DNA from: Priapulus caudatus | Taxonomy: Eukaryota; Priapulida; Priapulimorpha; Priapulimorphida; Priapulidae | Assembly (NCBI RefSeq): GCF_000485595.1 | Contig: NW_014577076.1 | Location: 549,921 to 602,759 of the forward strand | Direction of reading: 5' to 3' | DNA: 52,839 bases | Shown: positions 1 to 10,022 of the stretch, one piece after another | Numbering within the stretch: position 1 is the first letter of the stretch | How the letters are laid out: every line of letters begins with the position of its first letter | Translations under genes and position numbers: made by a program | Notes under the pieces: generated by a model | What the model saw: only the letters and a program-made list of their open reading frames with translations | Databases searched by the model: none | Told to the model about the DNA's origin: nothing

Positions 1-648
1 CAAAACCATCTTGGACGTGAGGTAACAGATGCCCTCATCGGACTACATTGCTTCACAGGATGTGATTCGGTGAGCTCCTTCTACGGCAAGTCAAAGAAAA
101 AAGCCATGAAAATGATGCGTGAATCTACAGACTTTCAAGAAGCATTCAAACAGCTTGGAAGCTCATTCACCATAGACACTAGTCTGGTAGATGCACTTGA
201 GAGATTTGTTTGTAAGTTTTATGATCAAGATTGCTCTGATGTAAATACAGCTCGATACAACAAATTTCTGATGGGTACAAAGGCTGAGATGAGCATGCTC
301 CCTTCACGTGACTCTTTGATGAAACATCTTATGAGAGCTAACTACCAAGCAGCAATACATGTAAGATGTCTGGAGCAGTTTCCAGCCATTCCCAGCCCAC
401 ATGGTCATGGCTGGAAAGTTACCAACAACACAGACTTGGAGGTAGTATGGGGTGACCTTCCACCAGCGCCAAGTACTCTGCTAGAGCTTACCAACTGCAG
501 TCGCAAGAAGACAAACTGTGAAGAACCCAAAGGAGAAGGAAAGGGTCGTTGCTCTTGTAGACAGCACAATGTAAACTGCACAGATTTATGCAAGTGCATT
601 GATTGCAAAAATTCGGCTTGCACAGAAAATGATAGCGATGGCTTTTAG
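1..648 (+). CDS. C-terminal part of a multicopy-type protein with FEN-like motif and Cys-rich tail (5' partial)
   Basis: The frame is open from base 1 with no start, so the gene begins outside the window; the first in-window residues read QNHLGREVTDALIGLHCF. The stop is TAG at 646-648. Near the N-terminal edge is FTGCDSVSSFYGKSKKK. This resembles the GCD...S..G.G.K.A segment of FEN1/XPG-type PIN-like nucleases, where the Asp binds metal and the following helix-hairpin binds DNA. A conserved central part includes LMRANYQAAIHVRCLEQFP. The last ~45 residues are Cys-rich (CSCRQHNVNCTDLCKC and following) and recall CXC or zinc-knuckle modules. Proteins of this layout are familiar as large uncharacterised families in cnidarian, echinoderm and other marine invertebrate genomes and are often repeat-like. 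The nuclease idea rests on motif resemblance only. I cannot tell whether this copy is an intact gene or a transposon-derived copy. Confidence 0.6.
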   Translation, partial: QNHLGREVTDALIGLHCFTGCDSVSSFYGKSKKKAMKMMRESTDFQEAFKQLGSSFTIDTSLVDALERFVCKFYDQDCSDVNTARYNKFLMGTKAEMSMLPSRDSLMKHLMRANYQAAIHVRCLEQFPAIPSPHGHGWKVTNNTDLEVVWGDLPPAPSTLLELTNCSRKKTNCEEPKGEGKGRCSCRQHNVNCTDLCKCIDCKNSACTENDSDGF

Positions 649-781
649 AAGACTTGGAGAATGAAGATGACATTTAGTTTATTGAAATCTCGCTGCTCTT
701 CTCTGAAGAAATGTTAGCTGAAATTGTATTCCACTAAATCCACTCACTTTACTTGTGCATGCATGCATACACTTGGCACAT

Positions 782-929
782 TTAACCCATTGACGCGGAA
801 AACAAAAAGTTTTTATGAGGAGCCAAATTTTTATTTTATTTTATCATTCAAATTGGCAACATATTTAAAAAACAACTTATAATAATAGGTTTGGCGATAA
901 TTATGCCGAGTTTGGCGTCAATGGGTTAA
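782..929. mobile_element. piggyBac-like MITE with TTAA target duplication
   Basis: TTAA at 782-785 and 926-929 bracket a 140-bp AT-rich element. Its inverted ends read CCCATTGACGC on both sides (786-796 and, inverted, 915-925). TTAA targets with CCC-starting termini are the usual signature of piggyBac-type elements. There is no coding capacity, so this is a non-autonomous copy. Confidence 0.75.
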
Positions 930-1098
930 GAAAAGTGAATTCCAAAATGGGTTTCTCTGTCCCCGTTTCTCAAATTGTTTTTGTTTTAAGTAGAGGGTTT
1001 ATTGCAAACAAGGGATGTACATCTCAAAATTTAAACTGCCAGAAGATATGATTCCTGTACATCAATATGTTTCAGCTTCTGTATGTATTGCATACTAT

Positions 1099-1133
1099 CA
1101 AGAGCATATAAAGAAGGTTATTATACGCTCTTG
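1099..1133. mobile_element. 35-bp palindromic mini-element (CARGAG family) with 7-bp TSD
   Basis: The sequence begins CAAGAGC and ends GCTCTTG with nearly self-complementary arms. It is flanked by the exact direct repeat ATACTAT at 1092-1098 and 1134-1140. It shares its end sequence (CAAGAGC.TATAAAGAA) with the elements at 1215 and 37933. Confidence 0.75.
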
Positions 1134-1214
1134 ATACTATATTAGCTTGAAGAGATCAAACATTGTTTCGATTGGAAAAACGAAGAAATACTGTTTTGTT
1201 ATAAATTATTTTAT

Positions 1215-1949
1215 CAAGAGCGTATAAAAAAGGAGAGCGTACAACGGTAAAATGCTGAAACCATGCTGCAGTATTAGTCGAATTAATAAACTTTTCCCGT
1301 TTTATTTTGACGATCCTTTGCAGTATTATTGATCAGCTGTCCTACCTTGTTCATATAAAACAAACCGCATGTCCCAACGATGCCCCTACGCTGAGATAAT
1401 GAGCGGTGAAAATCTGGTATTTTCGCCGAAAACCGACTCGAGATCAGTCAATACTGCGTCCCTCACTCGAAGTGTTTCCAGTGTGTTGATCCTGGTCGCC
1501 GCTGTGTAGCGCCATAGTGGCGCTGACTCACGTAATACTACAGGTTTACTATTACATCCAGCCGTGGGTGGGCGTGAGGTGGCACAGAGTGTGGGGGTCC
1601 ATCACTTATGGCAATCAATAACAGACGTCAATTCATTCCATTTGTCAATCATTGACGGAAACACGCCGGGTTTACGCCGAAGTTATAACACTTCGAGTGA
1701 GGGACGCAGTATTGACTGATCTCGAGTCGGTTTTCGGCGAAAATACCAGATTTTCACCGTCATTATCTCAGCGCTATGTGCATCGTAGGGACATGCGGTT
1801 TGTTTTATATGAACAAAGTAGGACAGCTGATCAATTAATACTGCAAAAGAATCGTCAAAATAAACGGAAAAGTATTATTAATTCGACTAATACTGCAACA
1901 TGGTTTCAGCATTTTACCATTGTATGCTCTCCTTCTTTATCTGCTCTTG
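1215..1949. mobile_element. 735-bp foldback element of the CARGAG family
   Basis: Arms at about 1215-1476 and 1687-1949 (roughly 262 bp each) are inverted copies with about 90% identity by eye, around a unique 210-bp centre. The ends are CAAGAGC and GCTCTTG. The flanking 7-mers are ATTTTAT (1208-1214) and ATATTAT (1950-1956), one mismatch apart, which suggests an older insertion. The 176-codon open frame at 1652-2182 lies across the right arm and resembles no protein I know, so I do not call it a gene. Confidence 0.75.
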
Positions 1950-1956
1950 ATATTAT

Positions 1957-3640
1957 GTATATATGTAGGTACACTGTATTGGGAAATATGCACAGCCTAT
2001 GCAAATTATATTATGTACTTGTATTGGGAAATACGCACAGCATTATGCACTGTATGTTAGAAGTTTATGTTGTACATTTTTTACTGCATTACGTAGCAGT
2101 TACATTTGTGTATCATTTATTGGTTATATTAATAATTGAACTAATTACTAGCAACGGTGGTAGTGCTAAGAGCCTTTCATGAAGTATTTTGTATAGCATC
2201 ACGGCAGCCTATGTTGCCAGGTTCTCTGTGCCTTGCACACACATAGCGCCTATGGTTACGCAGATCAATATCAAAATATCAAGTAAACATTACGAACGAA
2301 TTCGAAATAAAGGAGGAAGCTTAAATACTTGCCTTAAAAGTCTTGGTTCTTTGGGTCTATTTCAACCTTACTCATTGCTTATGCTCAAATGCTTATCTTC
2401 AAATGCTTATCTGTGGTGCAATATTTATTTAAATATAGAGTTTTTGATAAGGTAAATTGCAAAATAATGCTGTACGGTCCATTTCCTTGATTTTAAAGTG
2501 GCTATACATTGTCCATATCAGCACAAATTATGCAAGTATATAGTAACACTAACAGGGTTAGAAATGAACTATCACCAAGCAGCAAGTACGTGCTGCCAGA
2601 GAAAAAAATGAGGCAACAACCTTACTCATTCAGGCAGATAGCAGTTCCATGCCCTCCCATCCCAACAGTACTGGTCTGGTGCCTCTGTTGATAATGCGCC
2701 AGTCACACAATGACATACACGACGCACGGCCCGCGCACTGAAAAATTAGCAATTTTGGCCAGTGCGTTGTCTTTCGCTGGGTGTGCGTCAGCATTCGTTA
2801 CTCGTTCGTCGAGCGCGCTGGACCAACGCTATTCATTCGTTGTCATTTGCTGTGTGCGTCGGGATTTTTGAACATGCAAAAAAATGTGCGCGGAGCTCGA
2901 CGCATGAATGTACACGCCAGATGGACGCCAGACACGCGCAGGGCGCGCTGGACCAACGCCAGACACACGCGGAGCACACGCTGGGTATTCGTTGTATGTT
3001 CGTCGGCTGAGGTGTAGCGAACACCTAGCGCTCACCTAGCGTGCTTCTAAGTTCTAACACACGTCCAGTGAACATGCAGCGAATATGGGAGTGCTGAACG
3101 AGTCTGTAGCGCGCCCAGCGTTCTTCTAGCGTGTTCCAAGCGTGTACGCAGCGTGTAGCCATGGGGTATATAAACGGGTCGCGCCCCACCTCCTCATCAT
3201 CACTTCTCCTCCGACCCTCATGGGTGATATTCACTAGTGTTCTCCAGGGAAAGCCTAGCTATAAAATGAATGTCTATTGAGCCAAGCGCAGATGATCTAC
3301 GAAACTTGACTTGTTCCAGATAAATTTATTTGCTATATATACTGCCAACTGGTGTCTTACCAAAGCAATTGCGGAAGTGGTGGGCGACAGTTTCGCATTT
3401 CATGTGATGGTTTCTTCATACATCTGTATTTTTACGTGTATTTGCTTGTGTGTATTTTTTCTGCATACAACACATTTTTTTTATAGTATAGGGAGTCCAC
3501 GAATTTTAATCGTACTTGGTTTCGAAATTTAATTTTGTAGCAAGAATTAGGCAGGATTTGTTACATACATGTAGCAGTTCGGCGTTTGTACATAGCTGTA
3601 TGGGTAACAGATATTGATTAATATAAATAGTAAGCTTGAT
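1957..3640. other. Intergenic, no gene recognised
   Basis: AT-rich to about 2700, then a CpG-rich stretch at 2720-3180 with repeated words such as CGCGCTGGACCAACGC (near 2813 and 2945) and many AGCGTG words. A TATA-like box follows at 3167. The short open frames have no domain signals. Confidence 0.4.
3167..3174 (+). promoter_or_regulatory. Possible TATA box of an unknown transcript or old retroelement
   Basis: TATATAAA stands in an otherwise GC-rich context, directly after a ~450-bp CpG-rich block and about 25 bp before a C/T-rich stretch that could hold an initiator. No convincing coding exon follows, so it could serve a noncoding RNA, belong to a repeat, or be chance. Confidence 0.25.
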
Positions 3641-3730
3641 GTTTTATTGTATCCCCTGCGCCAGAAGTCGGCGGGGATACTATGGTTTCATGTCTGTCCA
3701 GCCGCTTGCCGCCCCCGCCCCAGACACTTT

Positions 3731-4260
3731 TCCTTCCGCTCTATAACTCGACCCTTAATTGACCTAGCACGACCAAACTTGGTATACTTGCACATCTTGG
3801 GGAGAAGGTGTGTCGCGTACCAAAACCAGGTCACTGCGACCTTTATTTGACCTTGATCTTGATCATATTTCCCTTCCGCTCTATAACTCGGCCCCTAATT
3901 GACCTAGCGCAACCAAACTTGGTATACTTACACATCTTGGGGAGAAGGTGTGTCGCGCACTAAAACCAGGTCACTGCGACTTATATTTGACCTTGACCTT
4001 GATCATATTTTCCTTCTGCTCTATAACTCTGCCTCTAATTGACCTAGCGTGACCAAACTTGGTATACTTACACATCTTTCGGAGAAAGTGTGTCGCGTAC
4101 CAAAACCAGGTCACTGCGACCTTTATTTGACCTTGACCTTGACCTTGATCATATTTCCTTTACGCTCTATAAATCAGCCCCATAATTGACCTAGCACAAC
4201 CAGACTTGGTATACTAATTACTTACACGTCTGAGAGAGAAAGTGCGCATTGGCACCTGTC
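3731..4260 (+). repeat. Tandem repeat, four copies, period ~140 bp
   Basis: Copies start near 3731, 3871, 4011 and 4156. Each contains GCTCTATAACTC, ACCAAACTTGGTATACTT, GGAGAAGGTGTGTCGCG and runs of TTGACCTTGACC. The array lies between GCGGGGATAC-type sequences (near 3672 and 4562) and may be the core of a larger dispersed repeat. Confidence 0.8.
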
Positions 4261-5442
4261 TTTGACCTTCACTCTGGACTTGAAGATAATCTCTCTGACT
4301 TTTAGTTTACCCCTAATCAACATAGCAGATTTGTGCGAAAATACAGTAAGATTCTTTTTATAGTGTGTTTTTACCACTGACATAGTTTAATTGACCTTGA
4401 CTGTGGACTTAGTTTTTCTCTTCAGCTCCCTATGGTAACCAAATTTGACATACTTGCACATCTGAGGCAGATGAGTTGTTTAACTAACCTTTGTCATTGT
4501 GACTTGTTTCACTTTACCTACCTTATACGTCCTTACGGAGATATTTCATTCATACTAGATTGCGGGGGATACATGTAGTTGGCGACAACTGCCATTTCTA
4601 GTTTTAGTGGTAATTAACTAGTTTCTTACGCCATAATGTTATAGCAGTCATAACGAAGATCTGGATTTATGTGTCTATCTGTTACAAACGTTGACATCAT
4701 GTCATACTAGTTGTTTTCCCAAAAACATGTATAGCTGTGCTCCCATACAGTACGTGATTTGTTGGGACAGATAGGCAAAGCTAGAGTACTGTTCCCTATA
4801 TAAACTGATTGCAAAACAATTAAGCTTAATTAATAGCAATCAAAATCAAGCAAATCTAATGTAGGATTGTGTACCTCTCGCTACCTATGTATAGTTGTCT
4901 CTGCCTTCTGTCTATCTATAGTTGTCTATAGACACACCTGTGGTGGAGTGAAGGGCCTCATAAGTAGGTACAATGGGCATGTTGCTTTGATATAAACCAT
5001 GGAAATGTTGAATGTTGAAATGTTGGATATATATGTTTAAACTCAGACCATCGCCATTTTTATTTTTATTTTGATATCAACCACAGATACCATTGCCAAA
5101 TAAAAATTGTTTGGAAACCAAGGCTAATAAAAAGTAAAAGATATAAAGCTTCAGCGCGCTGGCCGTTGCTTGTGGAAATCATGGTCTTGTGGCATCAGTC
5201 TAGCTGCATGGAAGGAAAAATTAGTTTATCACTTCATAAATTATTTGAAACTTTGTTTTCCTGTGCAATTTGTAATTTGCCTCCCGAATTCTGTGATGCG
5301 CGCTGGAATGCAGGATGACACTTACGCAGAAATAACTAATAATAAATGGATACATTATTGAGGTTGCACTGCATATTTAATGCAACATGTGACAAAAGTA
5401 ATCAGTTGGCTATGGATGTTGATAGTGTATTGTATATATATG
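4261..5442. other. Intergenic, nothing recognised
   Basis: AT-rich sequence. The first 300 bases are a decayed continuation of the preceding repeat, with TTGACCTTGAC words. No coding or RNA signal seen. Confidence 0.4.
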
Positions 5443-5449
5443 ATAATAC

Positions 5450-5479
5450 CAGGAGTCTATCAATATTGATAGACTCCTG
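5450..5479. mobile_element. 30-bp perfect palindrome (CARGAG family) with 7-bp TSD
   Basis: A perfect 15+15 palindrome with ends CAGGAGTC and GACTCCTG and no loop. The direct repeat ATAATAC occurs at 5443-5449 and 5480-5486. It is the shortest family member in the window. Confidence 0.7.
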
Positions 5480-5486
5480 ATAATAC

Positions 5487-6065
5487 TATCAAACCTGTAG
5501 GGTTGATAAAGGTGGTTTGGCAGGGTTTGAAGTCTGTATACTTTTTCTCTATCATTCTGTGATTTCAATTTGTTGTAAATTGTAATTCCTTTTTACTAAT
5601 AAAAAACTAGAACAATCACAACATTGCTTACAGGAAGTGAGAATAGTTAGTGTATTTTTACACCTCTCTTGAGTCATGGACCTGTTTAAGAATCTAGTGA
5701 AAACTACAGACCCCTCCCCAGAAAAGTGGACATAAGTACAAAACACAAAATTTTGCATACAATGGAGTTCACGGACCTCCTGAAGCCTATTCACGGACAC
5801 CAAAGGGGTCCATGGACCAAGCCAAGTACAGTTTCTATACTGCACCATATGGATGTACTCTGGGTATAACATATATAGGATCCTTGCTCTTTTATTTGGC
5901 ATACTTTATGACCTTTATTGTGATGTATCCAACAGCAAGTGCAATGTAGGTGCGGTTACGGATCCCTGCGAACTGCTAAGCTGCTTAGTTATCGTGTCTG
6001 AGTGCCTTGCTGCTGCTAAGTTCAAGTAATGATGTAAATGATTGTATCGAAAATAGTATTGCGTT
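5487..6065. other. Intergenic, nothing recognised
   Basis: Mixed-composition sequence. A 116-codon minus-strand frame (5552-5902) shows no domain, signal peptide or splice context and is probably chance. Confidence 0.4.
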
Positions 6066-6066
6066 T

Positions 6067-6162
6067 GTGTGTCAAATGGTATGGTATCGAATCCTTTCGT
6101 GTGTGAAATGATATGGTATCGAATCCTTTCGTGTGTAAAATGGTATGGTATCGAATCCTTTC
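6067..6162 (+). repeat. 32-bp tandem repeat, three copies
   Basis: Three units at 6067-6098, 6099-6130 and 6131-6162, each containing TATGGTATCGAATCCTTTC with one or two substitutions between units. Confidence 0.85.
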
Positions 6163-7441
6163 GGCTAAATGTGCACGCAGTTATATTAAAATCAATTAGG
6201 TCACACAGCTTACGGTAGGTCTATTGAACGGTGAGCTCATCGTGAGTGAATGACTCAGCTAATCGGGTAGGTTTGTTCAGCACTCGGCTGTGGTTTACAC
6301 TATACAGCATTGAGCAATACCCTGCGTTATGGTAGGAATGCATCGTTGAAAAATGAGGGCATTCTATAACGTGAAACCCGTTTTCCCATTAATTTCCAGT
6401 TTTGTAATTAGAATAGATATGCGTGTTCCTTCAGAAATTCCTTCAACCGAAGTAAAATATGAACGTGTGTGAATGAAAGTAAACGTTTTAAACAAAAATA
6501 TTACTTATTCGGGGTGTTATAACAGCCAGCAATGATGTTCGGTGTTGTGTGAGGTGTAGGTATAAATGCATATATGCCTGCTTGGTTATCAGCACGCAAA
6601 TGCTTCATGAAATCTGCACCAAATGATTTGTAATTTCGATGGTTTTTTTCTGCATAACGACGCTTCATAAAGCATTTCTATAAAGGCGAATTTACAAGGC
6701 ATATCTAGAATGGTGACAATTTATGAACTCCCTATAGGCGAATTTATGCAAGATGATTTCCTACTTATTTTGTAGGGTGTTTCTGCCCGCGTGCTTCCGT
6801 GGTACACTTAGACACAGGCAGTCAGTTCCTACTCTATTTTGCCTGGATTGGTAAACTACTTGTGTACGAAACTATTCAGAATATATATATTCAAAGGGCC
6901 TGTTTTTAGGAATTCTATACTGCTTAAGCCTATATCTGAAAATTGGTGTTCAGGTGCCACTAATGCGAGCAGTGAATATTAGAGGTGAGTCAATGTGAAA
7001 TTAGATGTGGCAGGACTGGCGGAAGCTGCACGGGGGGAGGGGTCCTACTCCGTGAAATATGTGGTACCCCCACCTTTGTCTGCAAAAATGTTTATATAAA
7101 ATCAAAACTTGTCTAAGTTATATTAATTACGATAGATTGTTAGGGAGTAAGCAGTACTGCAAAACCAGTACTTACATTAAGAGGATGGTGTCAGATTTAC
7201 AATGATAGGGCAACATTTTGATGGGTCTGAATTTCTATAAACAGAGCAATTTCCTCCTATATCAGTAAGTGATCTTTTTAAATAACTTGAAAAGATGAAG
7301 ATTTTTTCCACAAGTCAACGAATGTATATGCTGTTTGACAAAAAAGAATACCACACATTTTACTTGTTGTGTACGTGATCGCTCTAACGAGGAATTGGTT
7401 GATCCGCTTTAGTGTTTTTTGAACACTCAATATCAGTTGTG
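6163..7441. other. Intergenic, nothing recognised
   Basis: AT-rich sequence with a short G-rich tract near 7030. No exon-like frame, RNA gene or clear repeat boundary seen. Confidence 0.35.
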
Positions 7442-7824
7442 TTAAGGGCCGGGACACACCAGGCGATGGCATCGGCCGATGGCATCGGCGTGAAAATCGC
7501 CTGGTGTGTCCACTCAATCGCCGCCGATTTCATCGCCCGATGCCATCGCACAGATCAAAACGTTTTGATATTATCGCCCGATGCAATCGCCTGGTGTGTC
7601 CGCGACCGGCGATAACATCGCCCGATTTTACAATTCATCAGCCAATCAGAGTTCATCAGCCAAGCGCACTGCGCGTGCAAGAATCGGGCGATGCCATCGC
7701 CCGATGCAATCGCCTGGTGTGTCCATGACTGCGCGATGCCATCGCCCGATGCAATCGCCTGGTGTGTCCATGACTGCGCGATGCCATCGCCCGATGCAAT
7801 CGCCTGGTGTGTCCGGCCCTTTAA
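7442..7824. mobile_element. TTAA-flanked MITE with internally amplified terminal repeats
   Basis: TTAA at 7442-7445 and 7821-7824 bracket ends GGGCCGGGACACACC on the left and the inverse of AGGGCCGGACACACC on the right, followed on both sides by AGGCGAT. The interior holds many copies of GCGATGCCATCGCCCGATG-like words, so short frames cross it in several phases. It codes for nothing. TTAA targets fit piggyBac- or Kolobok-type transposases. Confidence 0.75.
7688..7820 (+). repeat. 45-bp tandem repeat inside the MITE
   Basis: Units start at 7688, 7733 and 7778 (exact period 45). Each ends with ATCGCCTGGTGTGTCC, a copy of the element's own right terminus, so the right end of the MITE has been multiplied. 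Confidence 0.85.
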
Positions 7825-8989
7825 CGTTACAGTGCAATTTTAGTTATCACGTATACAAAAAGATTACAATTTGACTTGATTGTATCCCAACTAAGTAAAT
7901 ATTGAACTTCGCTTAAATATAAGGAGGCTACGCCTGTGTCGGTTGATACTATATAGTAAGTAATATATCTTCAAAGGGATTATTAAGCAAATCCTCAATG
8001 ATTTTTCGTTTGCAATTTAATCCGAGCCGTTTCAGATGTGTGTAGAGAGCTAGCCAGTGTCCCTGCATGGCTGTAGTATTCATTGGAAAAATTACTATGA
8101 GAATCCTATTATTTCTAGATCTAGCTTCTTATTGTCACATTGCCTAATTGCGAGGGTAACATAGAGTATTGGACCGGGGAGGGGACTGAGAAAATCAACG
8201 TCCAGTCTCAGATAACATTGATTCTCAAGCAACAAGTTAGTAATTGTATTATTATATATAGGAAATGCCATTTACACCTACAGGGAGGGAATAGATGTGT
8301 TCATCACATTATGGGTATTTTTACTACCTGTGAATTTTAAAAGATTTGATATTACTGCCCTTGGTTGAAACCATACATGTGCTGATCAGACGTGTGGCGG
8401 CCATCAGTGGCAAGAAACAGTTTATGCTAGGTGACAGCACCTCGCAGCGGGCGGCATGTGATTTTCTCTGCTAAAATTACAATTCGGTAGTGTTTACAAT
8501 CAGATAACAAATATTATACAATAATTGTTTTTGTTTGTTAATGTTGTAATTGTAAAACAGAACAGACAGAATTCCATTTATTAGCATTACTCCACCTGTG
8601 ATTTAATTATAATAGGTAACTAAATGAGCATGAAGCCAAAAGTTAACTCAAACATTTAATCTGGCTTTTCCCTAATCGTTTTTCTATGCGTTACCACAAT
8701 CTAGAGAGGTTATAGATCGTGGAGAGAGAATCTAAGCCATTCTGATGAACTATGGCCTCATCATTACTCAAAAAACCGAGAGTGATATATGTTCTATTAT
8801 ATGGAAAACATTATTATGTTCGACAGGAAATTTAAGAACCTTTATTTGTCACACATCATGGCAGTCATTGGTGGCAAGAACCTGTTTATGCTTGATGGCA
8901 GTGCTGCTCTGTGGGCAATTTTTGTTTTTATTTTATGGCATGTGACATGCTTTGCACAAATTATAATGCATATTATAATGCATCATTAG
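7825..8989. other. Intergenic, no gene recognised
   Basis: AT-rich. Segments near 8395-8450 and 8865-8920 are weakly alike (GGTGGCAAGAA.C.GTTTATGCT), suggesting an old duplicated repeat. No coding evidence. Confidence 0.35.
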
Positions 8990-9505
8990 CTCACATTGAC
9001 ATCGTCAAGATGAGCTATTGCCATGGTGTGTCGTCCGTCGCACGTCCGTCCGCCCGTCAACATTTGGCTACGGTCAACAATAACTTGAGAACCGTTTGAC
9101 CCACATGTTTCAAATTGCATACTGTTGTTACTCCTATGGGAGAGATGTGAACCTCCTATTTTGGAGCACGCCAGTTGACCTACTTTCGATCCACGCCCAC
9201 TTTTTGACAAAAATGGAAATGTTCATAAGTCAGTTCAGGTTCAACGGATTTTGCTCATTTTTGGTATGTGAATGAATAAGGGCTGGCTCCAAAACATATC
9301 ACTGGAGTTTTGATATTTTTTATAAAAATTATGCAAATTAGGTAGATTTTGGCAGTTTCACTATGCATTTAAGTGTCTGCCTACGGTCAACGATAACTGT
9401 TGTTACTCCTATGGGAGAGATTTGAACGTCCTATTTTGGAGCATGCCAGACGACCTACTTTCGAGCCACGCCCACTTTTTGGCAAAAATGAAAATGGCCA
9501 TCTAG
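8990..9505 (+). repeat. Dispersed repeat with two diverged internal units
   Basis: The unit at about 9060-9200 recurs at about 9375-9490. Shared words are TGTTGTTACTCCTATGGG, CCTATTTTGGAGCA and CCACGCCCACTTTTTG. The beginning (GTCCGTCGCACGTCCGTCCG) has the GTCCGTCC style common in marine invertebrate repeats. Confidence 0.65.
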
Positions 9506-9540
9506 ATTCATTCGATTTTGTTAAATTTACCTACTTACCT

Positions 9541-9607
9541 AACCTACCTAACCTACCTACCTACCTACCTACCTACCTACCTACCTACCTACCTACCTAC
9601 CTACCTA
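9541..9607 (+). repeat. (CTAC)n microsatellite
   Basis: Almost pure CTAC repeats, preceded by TTACCTAACCTA variants. Confidence 0.9.
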
Positions 9608-9814
9608 ATCATACCTAGGTGTAATATTGTGTTTTAGAATCTTCGTTACAGTAATTTGACTGGAATAGTTTATTGCTTTTATTTGCGCGATAATCGAAAA
9701 CCAAAATGGCGATCATTTAGGCGTAGCGCCATCTCTCGCCCAGATTTCAGACTTTCAGATCTAACATTTAAGATCAGAACTAACCCTGAAACAAAACGGT
9801 GAAATTTCTATTAG

Positions 9815-9821
9815 TATAAAA
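9815..9821 (+). promoter_or_regulatory. Candidate TATA box of the epimerase gene
   Basis: TATAAAA lies about 95 bp before a good 5' splice donor (CAAG|GTGAGC at 9915/9916) that would end a noncoding first exon. Start of transcription would be expected near 9845. The prediction rests on spacing alone. Confidence 0.4.
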
Positions 9822-9915
9822 CGGGGAGTAAGGACATTTGATCACATTTCGGTCTGTCATAAATGAAACACTTGCCAAATTTTAAATATCATCTCCCTCT
9901 TCTATCACATGCAAG

Positions 9916-10009
9916 GTGAGCTATAGTGTCATTGACACTTTTATTTTTATAGCCACAACATGCATCTCCAACCACCATCATACCAACACTCAATTGTTCT
10001 GTTTTGCAG
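9916..10009 (+). other. Predicted 94-bp intron in the 5' UTR of the epimerase gene
   Basis: Donor GTGAGC at 9916 and a pyrimidine-rich acceptor ending TTTTGCAG at 10009. The coding start ATG follows 13 bases later at 10023. Inferred from splice consensus only. Confidence 0.45.
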
Positions 10010-10022
10010 ATAGCATTTTCCA

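Noticed and set aside
1652-2182. 176-codon frame as a gene
   Set aside because: It crosses the right arm of a foldback element and has no domain.
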